From an uncultured Clostridia bacterium (GTDB taxonomy: Bacteria; Bacillota; Clostridia; Lachnospirales; Anaerotignaceae), in NCBI GenBank assembly GCA_944377425.1, contig CALWEX010000040.1, forward strand, positions 1 through 61,288: DNA of 61,288 nucleotides, given 5' to 3'. The translations under genes and the position numbers were made by a program. Below are positions 1 to 8,619 of this stretch, in pieces; position 1 is the first letter of the stretch, and every line of letters begins with the position of its first letter. The notes below the pieces were generated by a model. That model was not told the origin of the DNA. It saw nothing but the letters and a program-made list of their open reading frames with translations, and did not search any database.

Positions 1-37
1 ATTCCCACTTTGTATGTGCTAAACTACTATTATTCAT
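1..37 (-). CDS. tnpA: IS200/IS605 transposase TnpA, N-terminal fragment cut by the window edge
   Basis: An ATG at 35-37 (minus) opens a frame that reads MNNSSLAHTKWE to the window edge. The SLxHTKW segment is the characteristic beginning of the Y1-HUH transposase of IS200/IS605 elements, a single-strand transposase using a catalytic tyrosine. An AAGGAGGATTTTTT ribosome site precedes the ATG. Only twelve codons are visible, so whether the gene is intact cannot be judged. Confidence 0.75.
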   Translation of the reverse strand, partial: MNNSSLAHTKWE

Positions 38-38
38 A

Positions 39-99
39 AAAAATCCTCCTTTGTTTTCGTGTCTTGCCGGACTCTTTATTATAACAAAGGAGGATTTTT
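39..99 (-). promoter_or_regulatory. Inverted repeat sequestering the tnpA ribosome binding site
   Basis: A perfect 17-bp inverted repeat (39-55 with 83-99, 27-nt loop) directly precedes tnpA. The arm next to the gene contains AAGGAGG, the other arm contains CCTCCTT, so the folded RNA hides the ribosome site. The A-runs and T-runs at the outside also make it look like a two-way terminator. IS200 is known to use such a hairpin to block read-through and keep TnpA low; that role here is inferred. Confidence 0.7.
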
Positions 100-122
100 C
101 TTGAAGCTGAAGCTTTTTTACT

Positions 123-161
123 CCACCAGCATAGCCGGTGGTTTTGTCTTGCTTAAGCGCA
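123..161 (-). repeat. IS200/IS605-like left-end repeat, copy 1
   Basis: A 39-bp block is almost identical to 36296-36334 (two differences seen by eye). It contains a CCACC...GGTGG hairpin and a GCTTAAGC palindrome. Here it sits at the end of an element with tnpA. It begins immediately beyond the U-tract of the tRNA-Arg terminator. Confidence 0.8.
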
Positions 162-198
162 CAAAAAAATCCCCAAACACATAAATGTTTGGGGATTT
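162..198 (-). terminator. Intrinsic terminator of tRNA-Arg(CCU)
   Basis: Stem ATCCCCAAACA / TGTTTGGGGAT with a short loop, followed on the minus strand by a run of seven T. It lies just downstream of the tRNA 3' end. Confidence 0.9.
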
Positions 199-201
199 TA
201 G

Positions 202-275
202 TGTTCCCGAGGTGATTCGAACACCCGACCTACCGCTTAGGAGGCGGTCGCTCTATCCAGCTGAGCTACGGAAAC
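202..275 (-). tRNA. tRNA-Arg (anticodon CCU)
   Basis: A 74-nt cloverleaf folds on the minus strand. The acceptor stem is GTTTCCG/CGGGAAC, the D stem GCTC/GAGC, and the anticodon stem ACCGC/GCGGT encloses CTCCTAA, giving anticodon CCU for AGG codons. The T arm carries GTTCGAATC. The 3' CCA is not encoded. It has its own promoter (308-336) and terminator (162-198), so it is a single-gene transcription unit. Confidence 0.95.
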
Positions 276-307
276 TCGCAATATAAACCAAATAGGCTTA
301 CCTATAT

Positions 308-336
308 ATTTTAGTCATATAGTGGCAAAAAGTCAA
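308..336 (-). promoter_or_regulatory. Promoter of tRNA-Arg(CCU)
   Basis: Minus-strand -35 TTGACT (331-336) and -10 TAAAAT (308-313) are separated by exactly 17 nt and lie about 30 nt ahead of the tRNA. Confidence 0.75.
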
Positions 337-365
337 TATTATTTTAGCCCCCTTTTGCCTATACA

Positions 366-965
366 TTACTTTGGCTTAACGGACACATAGGGGTTACCTT
401 TTAAATAAAACCGCCACATATATTCAGCACATTCCTGGGCATAGTCAATATTTATTCTTTTTGAAATTCCCAAATACTGTGAATAATCATTGTCATCGGA
501 CAAAATATACAGCTCATTACCACATAAATCCATACCATAACAGCTTTTATCTATTTCCATGGCTTTACAGAGCTTTCCAGGGCCTGAGCAAAGGTTTACA
601 ACTTTATCAGTGTTTCTTACTTCTTTCATATACTCAATGCCCTCAAGCGGTTCCAAAGCACGTATAAGAACACACTCCGGCTCATTTTCAGGCGCAGTTG
701 TTACATTAAAGCAGTAATACATACCATATATAAGGTAAACGTAAGCATAACCGCCCTCTTTATACTGTATGGCTGTTCTGCCATTTCTTCCTTTATTATT
801 ATAAGAATGTGCCGCTTTATCAAACGGTCCCCTATAGGCTTCTGTTTCAACTATTCTGCCTTTTAAAACTTTCCCATTAATATTGTGCACAAGTATTTTG
901 CCTATAAGTTTTTCGGCCGTAACAAGTGCATTATCCAAATAAAAATCACGGTTTAATTTTTCCAT
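366..965 (-). CDS. DNA-3-methyladenine glycosylase (AAG/MPG family)
   Basis: This 199-residue protein matches the alkyladenine glycosylase fold that excises 3-methyladenine and related damaged bases in base-excision repair. The active-site segment VETEAY (about 39-44) carries the catalytic glutamate, followed by AAHS (about 51-54) and YVYLIYGMYY (75-84), and SGPGKLC further on. The start is the ATG at 965, preceded by GCGGAGG; a longer frame to 1028 has no ribosome site and would overlap the promoter. The gene has its own promoter (997-1025) behind the dehydratase terminator, so it is probably monocistronic. No hairpin terminator is obvious after it. Confidence 0.93.
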   Translation of the reverse strand: MEKLNRDFYLDNALVTAEKLIGKILVHNINGKVLKGRIVETEAYRGPFDKAAHSYNNKGRNGRTAIQYKEGGYAYVYLIYGMYYCFNVTTAPENEPECVLIRALEPLEGIEYMKEVRNTDKVVNLCSGPGKLCKAMEIDKSCYGMDLCGNELYILSDDNDYSQYLGISKRINIDYAQECAEYMWRFYLKGNPYVSVKPK

Positions 966-996
966 ACAAATCCTCCGCAAAAATAAAATATATTTA

Positions 997-1025
997 ATAT
1001 TACAGCCAAAGCAGAATAAAGACAA
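997..1025 (-). promoter_or_regulatory. Promoter of the 3-methyladenine glycosylase gene
   Basis: Minus-strand TTGTCT (1020-1025) and TAATAT (997-1002) with 17-nt spacing, about 30 nt upstream of the chosen ATG and directly after the upstream terminator. Confidence 0.65.
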
Positions 1026-1053
1026 CAAAAAGGCACAGGATTTACCTGTGCCC
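1026..1053 (-). terminator. Terminator of the iclR-ilvD operon
   Basis: Perfect 8-bp stem GGCACAGG/CCTGTGCC with a 5-nt loop and a T-tract on the minus strand, 15 nt past the dehydratase stop codon. Confidence 0.9.
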
Positions 1054-1067
1054 TAATTTTTTTAATA

Positions 1068-2744
1068 TTAGAAATCAATAACAGCGCCTTTAGATGCTGA
1101 AGATGCAACTTTTGAATAAAGTCTGAGGTAACCCTCTGGAATCTTCTTCTCTGGTCTCTTCCAATGTTTAAGTCTTTCAGCAATTTCCTCATCGCTTACT
1201 TTAAGCTCAAGAATACCTTCGTTTACGTTAAGGTAGATTTCATCTCCATCCTGAACAATAGCAAGTGGGCCGCCGTCAGCAGCTTCTGGAGAAATATGTC
1301 CTACGAAGCAGCCGTTGTTTGTGCCTGAGAAACGTCCGTCTGTAATAAGAGCTGTTGAAAGGTTAAGTCCCTGGCCATAGAGATATTTCATAGCTTTGTA
1401 CATCTCTCTCATACCTGGGCCGCCTTTAGGTCCTTCATATCTAACAACTACTACATGGCCTGGTTTAACTTTTCCTGCAAGTATAGCTTCTTCAGCGTCT
1501 TCCTCACAGTCGAAGCAGATAGCCTTACCTGTAAATTCATATAATGATGGGTCAAATGCACCTGGTTTTGTAATACCTGTATCAGGAGCAAGGTTACCTT
1601 TAAGAACAGCTATACCACCTGTTGGAGCAAATGGGTTTTCTCTTGTTTTGATAAGGTCTGGGTTTTCAGGATAAATGAATTTAGCCTGGCTTAAAGCCTC
1701 ACCAAGTGTACAAGCGTTAACTGTCATAACTGATGTATCAATTAAATCGCCAAGGTTCTGAAGAACTCTCTGCATACCGCCTGCTTTATAGAAGTCTTCA
1801 AGTGACCAGTTAGAAGCAGGATAAATTCTTGCAAGCTGTGGAGTTGTTTTATTAAGTTTACCAAATTCCTCAACTACGTTCCAATCTCTAATACCAGCTT
1901 CCATAGCAATAGCTGGGAGGTGGAGACATGCGTTTGTAGAACCGCAAACAGCCATTGTAGCTACAATAGCATTTCTGATAGATGCTTTTGTAATAATATC
2001 TCTTGGTCTGATATCTTTAATTGTAAGTTCTACAATCTTACGTCCTGTTTCGTAAGCGTATCTTAATCTATCTGCATAAACAGCAGGGATTACAGCACTA
2101 CCTGAAAGTGACATACCAAGAGCCTCTACAGCACAGCCCATTGTATTAGCTGTACCGAAGAATGAACATGAACCACAGCCAGGACATGCAGCGTCTACAA
2201 GTTTATCAACATCTTCCTGTGTGATTTTGCCAGCTGAAAGCATACCCATAGCCTCGTCAGCAGCTGTACCGTCTGACTTTCTGCCGTCAAACTCGATACC
2301 ACCAAGCATAGGACCGCCATTAATAAGTATTGCAGGTACGTTAAGTCTTGCAGCAGCCATAATCATACCAGGAACAATTTTATCACATGATGCAAGAAGA
2401 ACAACAGCGTCAAGCTGATGAGCCTGAACCATAAGCTCTACTGAATCACAAATAATCTCTCTTGATGGAAGAATATAGCTCATACCAATATGGCCCTGAG
2501 CGATACCGTCACAGCATGCCATTACACCAAACTCACAAGCTGTACCGCCGGCAGCGTAGATACCTCTTTTAACATACTCTGCAACCTGATTAAGATTGTA
2601 ATGTCCAGGAACAAGCTGATTCCATGAATTAGCAATACCAATTCTTGGTTTCTTGTCTGAAAGCTCGTCTTCTGAGTAGCCCATTGACTTAAAGTAGCCT
2701 TTGTAAGATAACTTCATTAATTCTGCACTGCGGAATTTTCCCAT
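1068..2744 (-). CDS. ilvD: IlvD/Edd-family dehydratase (dihydroxy-acid dehydratase or sugar-acid dehydratase)
   Basis: This 558-residue enzyme belongs to the iron-sulfur dehydratases that remove water from dihydroxy or sugar acids. CCDGIAQGH (about 77-85), ASCDK (118-122) and CPGCGSC (187-193) carry the cluster-ligand cysteines, and TDGRFSG marks the C-terminal half. The start is the ATG at 2744 behind AAGGAGGAAATAAA. It is the second gene of an operon with an IclR regulator 47 nt upstream and ends at a strong terminator. The motifs resemble IlvD of branched-chain amino acid synthesis, but pairing with IclR and the absence of other ilv genes point equally to a catabolic sugar-acid enzyme. Substrate is undecided. 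Confidence 0.85.
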   Translation of the reverse strand: MGKFRSAELMKLSYKGYFKSMGYSEDELSDKKPRIGIANSWNQLVPGHYNLNQVAEYVKRGIYAAGGTACEFGVMACCDGIAQGHIGMSYILPSREIICDSVELMVQAHQLDAVVLLASCDKIVPGMIMAAARLNVPAILINGGPMLGGIEFDGRKSDGTAADEAMGMLSAGKITQEDVDKLVDAACPGCGSCSFFGTANTMGCAVEALGMSLSGSAVIPAVYADRLRYAYETGRKIVELTIKDIRPRDIITKASIRNAIVATMAVCGSTNACLHLPAIAMEAGIRDWNVVEEFGKLNKTTPQLARIYPASNWSLEDFYKAGGMQRVLQNLGDLIDTSVMTVNACTLGEALSQAKFIYPENPDLIKTRENPFAPTGGIAVLKGNLAPDTGITKPGAFDPSLYEFTGKAICFDCEEDAEEAILAGKVKPGHVVVVRYEGPKGGPGMREMYKAMKYLYGQGLNLSTALITDGRFSGTNNGCFVGHISPEAADGGPLAIVQDGDEIYLNVNEGILELKVSDEEIAERLKHWKRPEKKIPEGYLRLYSKVASSASKGAVIDF

Positions 2745-2791
2745 TTTATTTCCTCCTTTTAAAACCATAAAATACACACTTAGATTTTAAA

Positions 2792-3550
2792 TTAACCAAA
2801 AAGGTTTTTACTTATATTATCAGCAGCTTCTTTTAAAGATGCCGCAACAACGTCAAAGTCAAGTTTTTTAATTCTGAAAACAGGTCCTGTAAGGCTTATT
2901 GCCGAAATTATATTGCCGCTTTTATCAAATACAGGCACCGCAACACAGCTTATGCCGGATTCATATTCCTCATTATCCACAGCATACCCGTTTTTGCGTA
3001 TCTCATTAAGCTCAAAACGCATTTTATCCATATCTGTAATAGTATTTTCCGTTTTTTGCTCAAAGCCTCTTTCCAATATTTTTTCAGCTTTTTCTTCTGG
3101 CATAAAAGCAAGATAACATTTGCCTACGCCTGTGCAGTAAAGTTCTTTTTTAGTGCCTATTCTTGTTTTCAGAACGATTGAGCTTGAGGATTCTGTTTTA
3201 CCTATGTAAACCACATACCCATTTTCTTCTATAACACAAAGAGTAGTTTCCTGAAATTTATCAGAAATCGGTTGAAGGCATTTATCGGCCACTCTGGCCA
3301 ATATATCATTTGAAGAAACAGCGCTTCCCAAAGCAAGTATCTTATAGCCAAGGCTATATTTAAGGGTTTCACTGTCCTGCATTAGATAACCTAAATTTGA
3401 AAGAGTATTAATAAGGCCAAAAACCGTACTTTTACTTAATTCAAGAGCCAAAGAAATTTCTTTTACACTCATTTTTTTGTTTGTTTCTTCAAAAAGCTCA
3501 AGTATGGCAAAAGCCCTCTCTAAAGACTGAATGTTTTTTGTTTTTCCCAT
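2792..3550 (-). CDS. IclR-family transcriptional regulator
   Basis: The 252-residue protein has an N-terminal winged helix (about residues 5-65, with MSVKEISLAL and KSTVFGLINTL) and a C-terminal ligand-binding domain with CVAVPVFD and SLTGP, the standard IclR arrangement. The ATG at 3550 is preferred although its ribosome site is weak, because an excellent promoter (3604-3632) overlaps the upstream TTG at 3613 and rules out the longer frame. It is co-transcribed with the dehydratase, so it probably controls this operon in response to a sugar acid or aromatic ligand. Confidence 0.88.
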   Translation of the reverse strand: MGKTKNIQSLERAFAILELFEETNKKMSVKEISLALELSKSTVFGLINTLSNLGYLMQDSETLKYSLGYKILALGSAVSSNDILARVADKCLQPISDKFQETTLCVIEENGYVVYIGKTESSSSIVLKTRIGTKKELYCTGVGKCYLAFMPEEKAEKILERGFEQKTENTITDMDKMRFELNEIRKNGYAVDNEEYESGISCVAVPVFDKSGNIISAISLTGPVFRIKKLDFDVVAASLKEAADNISKNLFG

Positions 3551-3603
3551 TTGATCAACTCGCTCATACGATAATATAGTATGCAGTTCCTGAATCCTTC
3601 TTA

Positions 3604-3642
3604 ATTTTATCAAAAACGTAATTCTCTGTCAACAATATTGTT
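3604..3642 (-). promoter_or_regulatory. iclR promoter with overlapping palindromic operator candidate
   Basis: Minus-strand -35 TTGACA (3627-3632), 17-nt spacer, -10 TAAAAT (3604-3609). A perfect 12-bp palindrome, AACAATATTGTT (3631-3642), overlaps the -35 edge. The promoter is clear; use of the palindrome by IclR is inference. Confidence 0.75.
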
Positions 3643-3942
3643 AAAATATTATCTTTGATATTATCATAAAAATATTTATTGAGTTGTACATTTTTTTAGT
3701 TATTTTGACATTGTACGTTATTTCAAGACAAATGTTTTTATACTGAAACAACGCTTAAATTACAGCATTATTATTTTACTCAGATTTATAATAAATTAAT
3801 CATAAACAATTATTAAATATATTGGATTTTCATTTAAAAACCAATGCCTCATAAAGCAACTGCGTTCTTTTGCTTATATAATGCGCAAAAAATTTAACAA
3901 ATAAATTAAAAAGCAAAAATAGATTTTAAATTTATTAATCTA
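3643..3942 (-). other. AT-rich intergenic stretch without a recognisable gene
   Basis: About 300 nt between the iclR promoter and the DUF445 terminator, very AT-rich. No frame with a ribosome site and no strong hairpin was seen. Confidence 0.6.
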
Positions 3943-3985
3943 AATAAAAAAAACGCTTAAAACCAAAAATTTAGTCTAAGCGTTC
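3943..3985 (-). terminator. Terminator of the DUF445 gene
   Basis: Stem AACGCTTA/TAAGCGTT (3952-3959 with 3976-3983), followed on the minus strand by eight T. Confidence 0.8.
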
Positions 3986-4056
3986 AATTTTATTAATTAA
4001 AAAGCATGTACTTATTTATTAAAATGTATTAAATATAAATAAAAATAACGTCTAAA

Positions 4057-5580
4057 TCATAAAATGCTCAGCACAGACGGTACAAGGCCTATTATAAAAC
4101 CAAGTATTCCGCCAAGATATGTAATTGCTGAAAGTTCCTTTTTGGCTATTGAAAGTATTATGCTTTCCAGATATCCCATTTCAAATGTATTTATTCTTTT
4201 TTCCGCCATTTCAGAAATATTAAGTTTTGAAAAGAAACCATTTGAAAAATTAAAAACCATACCTTTATATACTTCAGCAGATGTTTGAGCAATACTCTCA
4301 TTATCAATTTTCAGCATATCCAAAACACTGCTGATTTTTGTATTAAATAAATTCTTTGCAGCTATTTTAAAACTTTCTTCATTTATAAATTCATTTGCGT
4401 TAGTCAAAACTGCATAAACAGTATTATACACAAACTCCTTAAGCTTTGAATTAAAGTTATTATCTATACCTGTTAAAATATCATTTAAGGATTTATGAGA
4501 ATTTTCCGCAATATATTTTTTAAATGATTCATTAAACATATCCTGCAAAGCGTCATATTTAAACTCGTTAAACATAAACATTACCATTTTATTTACAGTT
4601 TTTTCCCTCAGCTGGCTTAAAATAACGCTTGCAACATCCCCCACTGTTTTTTCGGTAAAATTTTCAACAGCCAAAGATACCACATTTTCAATCTCGCCTG
4701 AGTTTTCTGGATTATTAAAATATTCCGTTACATCAGTTATTATTTTGCAGTATATATCGTCAGTGTTTATAAACATGCCTAAGAACGGACCGGCTATGCT
4801 TTCAAGTGCCGACTTTATGTGTTCTTTTAAAGTTTCCTCTATCTGCGGATTTTCAGTTAATGATATAACAGCATTAACCATATCTGGAACTTTTAAAACC
4901 AAATAATCTTTTAATTCGCTTATTGTAGCAAAAGACACTGCTTCCTTTATAGGCCTTTGGTCTTTTTCAAAACTGATTAGCAAAGTCCATAAAGCTTTTT
5001 CGGTAACAGATTGTATTTTTCCGTTTTCCATTAAATCACTGAAAACAGCGTTAAATATGTATTCCAAAAAGCTTAAAACATTATCAGAATTTATTGTACC
5101 AGCTTTCTTTTCAAGAGCACTGTTTATTTTTAAATATATGTTGTCTGATAATTGGCTTATTGTCTGTTCTGATTTTAAAATATCTGTTATCTGCAAATAT
5201 ACACTTTTGCATAAATCGTCTTTAATGTTTTCCCATTCTTCATGCTTTAAAAGCTTACCCAAGTCATTTATGGTATACTGTGAATTTTTTAATTGGATTG
5301 CTTTTTCATTTATACAATCATGCACATAATCCGTCATTTTCGGGGACAAAAGATATTCTTTTATTGTATCACCAGTCAATATTTTTTCTCCCACTGCTGT
5401 TCCTAAAGCGGCAGCTATTCGCTCTTTTTCCTTTGGTATAAGTCCGGGAGTAAAAGGCACTTTAATAGGGCCTATTTTAACTTGATTATATGGCCTAAAA
5501 AGCATTTTTATAGCAACATAATTTGTAAAATAACCTATAACTGCCCCTGCCAAAGGGCTAACAGCTAAATAAGCATCCAA
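4057..5580 (-). CDS. DUF445 membrane-associated protein
   Basis: The 507-residue protein has the DUF445 signature at its N-terminus: a hydrophobic segment with GAVIGYFTNYVAIKMLFRPY, then PFTPGLIPKEKERIA. A long helical middle follows, and a second hydrophobic segment (YLGGILGFIIGLVPSVLSIL) ends the protein, so both ends are probably in the membrane with the middle on one side. The start is TTG at 5580, set by GGAGGAG eight nt upstream; the frame extends to 5637 without support. No biochemical role is established for the family. It is flanked by its own terminator and that of rex. Confidence 0.85.
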   Translation of the reverse strand: MDAYLAVSPLAGAVIGYFTNYVAIKMLFRPYNQVKIGPIKVPFTPGLIPKEKERIAAALGTAVGEKILTGDTIKEYLLSPKMTDYVHDCINEKAIQLKNSQYTINDLGKLLKHEEWENIKDDLCKSVYLQITDILKSEQTISQLSDNIYLKINSALEKKAGTINSDNVLSFLEYIFNAVFSDLMENGKIQSVTEKALWTLLISFEKDQRPIKEAVSFATISELKDYLVLKVPDMVNAVISLTENPQIEETLKEHIKSALESIAGPFLGMFINTDDIYCKIITDVTEYFNNPENSGEIENVVSLAVENFTEKTVGDVASVILSQLREKTVNKMVMFMFNEFKYDALQDMFNESFKKYIAENSHKSLNDILTGIDNNFNSKLKEFVYNTVYAVLTNANEFINEESFKIAAKNLFNTKISSVLDMLKIDNESIAQTSAEVYKGMVFNFSNGFFSKLNISEMAEKRINTFEMGYLESIILSIAKKELSAITYLGGILGFIIGLVPSVLSIL

Positions 5581-5676
5581 TTTAAAACTCCTCCGTTTAA
5601 AGCAAACAAAAAACCATCTGATTTTTATTAGTGACAAAAAATCGACACAATATAAATTTTAAACACTATAAACCCT

Positions 5677-5723
5677 TAAAAAATTAAGCACGAAACTATT
5701 TGTAAAAACAAATTATTCCGTGC
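5677..5723 (-). terminator. rex terminator
   Basis: Long imperfect stem from GCACG/CGTGC extending through AATTTGT/ACAAATT, with a T-rich tail on the minus strand (5677-5687), 47 nt after rex. Confidence 0.8.
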
Positions 5724-5769
5724 CGCTAAATTCACTAATAAGACAAATAATTAAAATAAGCCTTAAATA

Positions 5770-6429
5770 TTAATTTTCGTTATTTGCGTTTTCTTCCATT
5801 TCAACTTCGTTAATTTTGTAAAGAAGTGTCATCAAGCTGTCTGTAAGATGTACATTTTCAACTATTACATCATCAGGCATAGCCAAATCCACATGTGAGA
5901 AATTCCACATGCCTTTTACACCCCAAGAAGCCAAATCATTTGCAACCTTGCTGGCTTGAGAACGTGGCAGAGTAAGTATAGCAACATCTACTTTGTTGTT
6001 TTTAACAAACTCTTCCATTTTGTCAACATCATAAACCTCAACGCCCCTAATAGTCATACCTATAAGGCGCGGATTTACATCAAAAACGGCTGTAATAACA
6101 AAACCGCGTTTTTCAAAATTTGTGTAGTTAACAAGCGCCTGACCTATATTGCCGCCGCCTACTACTATTAAGTTATAAACCCTGTCAAGACCTAATATTT
6201 TTTTTATTTCGTTATAAAGATATTCAACATTGTAGCCGTATCCCTGCTGGCCGAATCCGCCGAAATTATTCAAATCCTGCCTAATCTGGGAAGCGGTTAT
6301 ATTCATTTTTGTACTGAGTTCTTTTGATGAAATTCTTGTTATATCGCTTTCAAGCAAATCGCCTAAGTATCTGTAGTATCTTGGCAGTCTGTTAATAACA
6401 GCGCTGGAAATTTTTCTCTCACTATTCAT
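5770..6429 (-). CDS. rex: Redox-sensing transcriptional repressor Rex
   Basis: A 219-residue Rex: an N-terminal winged helix (about 1-80) with SQIRQDLNNFGGFGQQGYGY (48-66 region) as the DNA-reading part, and a Rossmann domain with VVGGGNIGQAL (89-99) for NAD(H). Rex binds DNA when NAD+ dominates and lets go when NADH rises, and in Clostridia it controls fermentation and electron-transfer genes. The ATG at 6429 follows AAGGGGTGG. It has its own promoter and terminator. Likely targets in this window are the alcohol dehydrogenase, the Stn-like operon and acd-etfBA; only the last shows a (degenerate) site by eye. Confidence 0.97.
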   Translation of the reverse strand: MNSERKISSAVINRLPRYYRYLGDLLESDITRISSKELSTKMNITASQIRQDLNNFGGFGQQGYGYNVEYLYNEIKKILGLDRVYNLIVVGGGNIGQALVNYTNFEKRGFVITAVFDVNPRLIGMTIRGVEVYDVDKMEEFVKNNKVDVAILTLPRSQASKVANDLASWGVKGMWNFSHVDLAMPDDVIVENVHLTDSLMTLLYKINEVEMEENANNEN

Positions 6430-6455
6430 ATTTTAACCACCCCTTGATTAGTAAG

Positions 6456-6485
6456 AGTATACCACCTAAGTTATTTTATTGTCAA
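6456..6485 (-). promoter_or_regulatory. rex promoter
   Basis: Minus-strand TTGACA (6480-6485) and TATACT (6456-6461) with 18-nt spacing, close ahead of the rex ribosome site. Confidence 0.8.
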
Positions 6486-6591
6486 TGTTTAGTCTTTTAT
6501 TTGTCTACGAATTCTGGTATCATTGAAATAATACTTACATTATTAATATACATTGTTAAAATATAATTAAAACACAGAAAGGCAGTTAATT

Positions 6592-8508
6592 ATGATACTA
6601 TCACTTAGTGGCGTAAGCAAAAGCTTCGGTACTGATGTAATATTAGAAAAAATTACATTTAATATGGAAGAAAAAGAAAAAGCCGCCATAGTCGGCGTTA
6701 ACGGTGCCGGCAAAACTACATTATTTAAAATAATAACAGGCGAAAGCACATACGACAGCGGAGATGTATATATTAAAAAAGACATATCTTTAGGCTATCT
6801 TAAACAAAATGCAATGCCCAATTCAGATGATACAATATATAATGAAATGCTGTCGGTTTTTAAAAACCTTATTGAAACAGAAAACGAGTTAAGGCAGATG
6901 GAGCATGAAATGAGTTCTTTAAAAGGCACTGAGCTGGAAGAACACATGAAAAAATACTCCGACCTTCAGTATCAGTTTGAGCTTATGGACGGATACAGCT
7001 ACAAAAGTCGAATAAAAGGTGTGCTTAAAGGCCTTGGTTTTAGTGAGGAAGATTTTGAAAGACCAGTAAACTCCCTTTCTGGCGGACAGAAAACACGTGT
7101 TTACTTAGGTAGCTTACTGCTTTCAAATCCAGATTTATTGCTTTTGGACGAGCCTACAAACCATTTAGATATAGACTCTGTAACATGGCTTGAAGAATTT
7201 CTTAAATCCTATACAGGGGCAGTACTTATAATATCTCACGACAGATACTTTCTGGATAAAATCGTTACAAAAACAATAGAAATAGAAAATAAAAAATCCC
7301 ATGTTTATGAAGGAAATTATTCATTCTATGCTAAAAACAAAGAAATAAACCGTCAAATAGAGCAGCATCACTACATTCAGCAGCAAAGGGAAATAAAAAG
7401 ACAGGAAGAAGTTATAGCAAAGCTTAAGTCATTTAATAGGGAAAAATCAATAAAGCGTGCCGAAAGCCGTCAAAAACAGCTGGATAAAATAGTGCCAGTT
7501 GATAAACCGGAAAACCTTCCGGAAAAAATGCGACTTAAGCTTACTCCTAAAATAACAAGCGGTAATGATGTGCTTCACGCTGAAGGATTAAGCAAATCTT
7601 TTGACAATACTACACTTTTTGAAAATTTAGATATAGATATTAAACGTGGTGACAAAACAGCCATTGTAGGGCCTAATGGTATAGGTAAAAGCACCCTTCT
7701 TAAAATTCTTTTAGGAAAAGCACAAAAATCATCAGGCGAAATAAAATTTGGCACTAATGTAAATGTAGGTTACTACGACCAGGAACAGCATAACTTTGAC
7801 GAAAGCAAAACTATATTCCAAGAAATATCCGATACTTACCCAGATATGACAAACGGCGAAATACGTAATGTACTTGCATCTTTTGTTTTTATGGGTGACG
7901 ATGTTTTTAAAGTTATCTCGTCTTTAAGCGGTGGTGAAAAAGGACGTGTATCCCTTGCTAAAATTATGCTTTCAAAGGCAAACTTCCTTATACTAGACGA
8001 GCCTACAAACCACTTGGATATTTACTCAAAGGAAATATTAGAAAGTGCTATAAACAATTACGAAGGCACTGTTTTATATGTATCTCATGACAGATACTTT
8101 ATAAACAAAACGGCTTTAAAAGTTTTGGAAATGTCAAAAGAAGGCATTACAGAATATTTAGGAAACTATGATTATTATATAGAAAAGAAAAATACTGCCC
8201 AAAGAGAGGAAGCTTTGTTTGGCCAAAAAGAAACACCAGCAGAAGAAAAAACTGTTTCAGAAACTAAGCTCAGCTACCAAGCCCAAAAAGAGCAGCAAGC
8301 AAAAGAAAGAAAACTGAAAAATCAAATAAAGAAAATAGAAAATGAAATAGAAGAAACCGAAGAAAAAATACAACAACTTGATGAAAAGCTTTCTCAGCCT
8401 GAAATAGCTACAAACGCTGATAAAGCCCGTGAAATATTTGACGAAAAAACAGCTCTTGAAACATATCTTAACGAGCTTTATGAACAGTGGGAAGCAGTTC
8501 AGGTATAA
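6592..8508 (+). CDS. ABC-F family ATPase (ribosome-associated, YdiF/Uup type)
   Basis: The 638-residue soluble protein has two ABC ATPase domains and no membrane segments. Walker A motifs are GVNGAGKTT (35-43) and GPNGIGKST (about 360-368); LSGGQ and LSGGE signatures lie near 162 and 445; both Walker B regions read LDEPTNHLDI. A charged linker between them (about 245-310) is the P-site tRNA interaction motif region, and the C-terminus (about 540-638) is a lysine/glutamate coiled coil. ABC-F proteins act on the ribosome, as housekeeping factors or as antibiotic protection factors; nothing here proves resistance. It is transcribed alone and ends at a terminator. Confidence 0.93.
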   Translation: MILSLSGVSKSFGTDVILEKITFNMEEKEKAAIVGVNGAGKTTLFKIITGESTYDSGDVYIKKDISLGYLKQNAMPNSDDTIYNEMLSVFKNLIETENELRQMEHEMSSLKGTELEEHMKKYSDLQYQFELMDGYSYKSRIKGVLKGLGFSEEDFERPVNSLSGGQKTRVYLGSLLLSNPDLLLLDEPTNHLDIDSVTWLEEFLKSYTGAVLIISHDRYFLDKIVTKTIEIENKKSHVYEGNYSFYAKNKEINRQIEQHHYIQQQREIKRQEEVIAKLKSFNREKSIKRAESRQKQLDKIVPVDKPENLPEKMRLKLTPKITSGNDVLHAEGLSKSFDNTTLFENLDIDIKRGDKTAIVGPNGIGKSTLLKILLGKAQKSSGEIKFGTNVNVGYYDQEQHNFDESKTIFQEISDTYPDMTNGEIRNVLASFVFMGDDVFKVISSLSGGEKGRVSLAKIMLSKANFLILDEPTNHLDIYSKEILESAINNYEGTVLYVSHDRYFINKTALKVLEMSKEGITEYLGNYDYYIEKKNTAQREEALFGQKETPAEEKTVSETKLSYQAQKEQQAKERKLKNQIKKIENEIEETEEKIQQLDEKLSQPEIATNADKAREIFDEKTALETYLNELYEQWEAVQV

Positions 8509-8584
8509 AATTTCTATTTTATGCACTGATTGAAAAACACATTTCTTGGGCAAAAATTTTATAGCGTTCGATATTACAGTATAG

Positions 8585-8619
8585 CGCATGTAATTTAATA
8601 CAAATTTTACATGCGTTTT
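8585..8619 (+). terminator. Terminator of the ABC-F gene
   Basis: Perfect stem CGCATGTAA/TTACATGCG (8585-8593 with 8607-8615) followed by TTTTATT. Confidence 0.8.

Larger units (their letters stand above)
1..161 (-). mobile_element. IS200/IS605-family insertion sequence, left end (partial)
   Basis: The stretch reads, on the minus strand, as the start of an IS200-like element running off the left edge of the window. It holds a subterminal hairpin (123-141), a 17-bp inverted repeat that buries a ribosome site (39-99), and the first codons of tnpA (1-37). The outer boundary is set at about 161 because the sequence shared with a second copy at 36296-36334 ends there. The family assignment rests on the TnpA N-terminus and the hairpin layout. 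The right end and transposase body lie outside the window. Confidence 0.75.
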
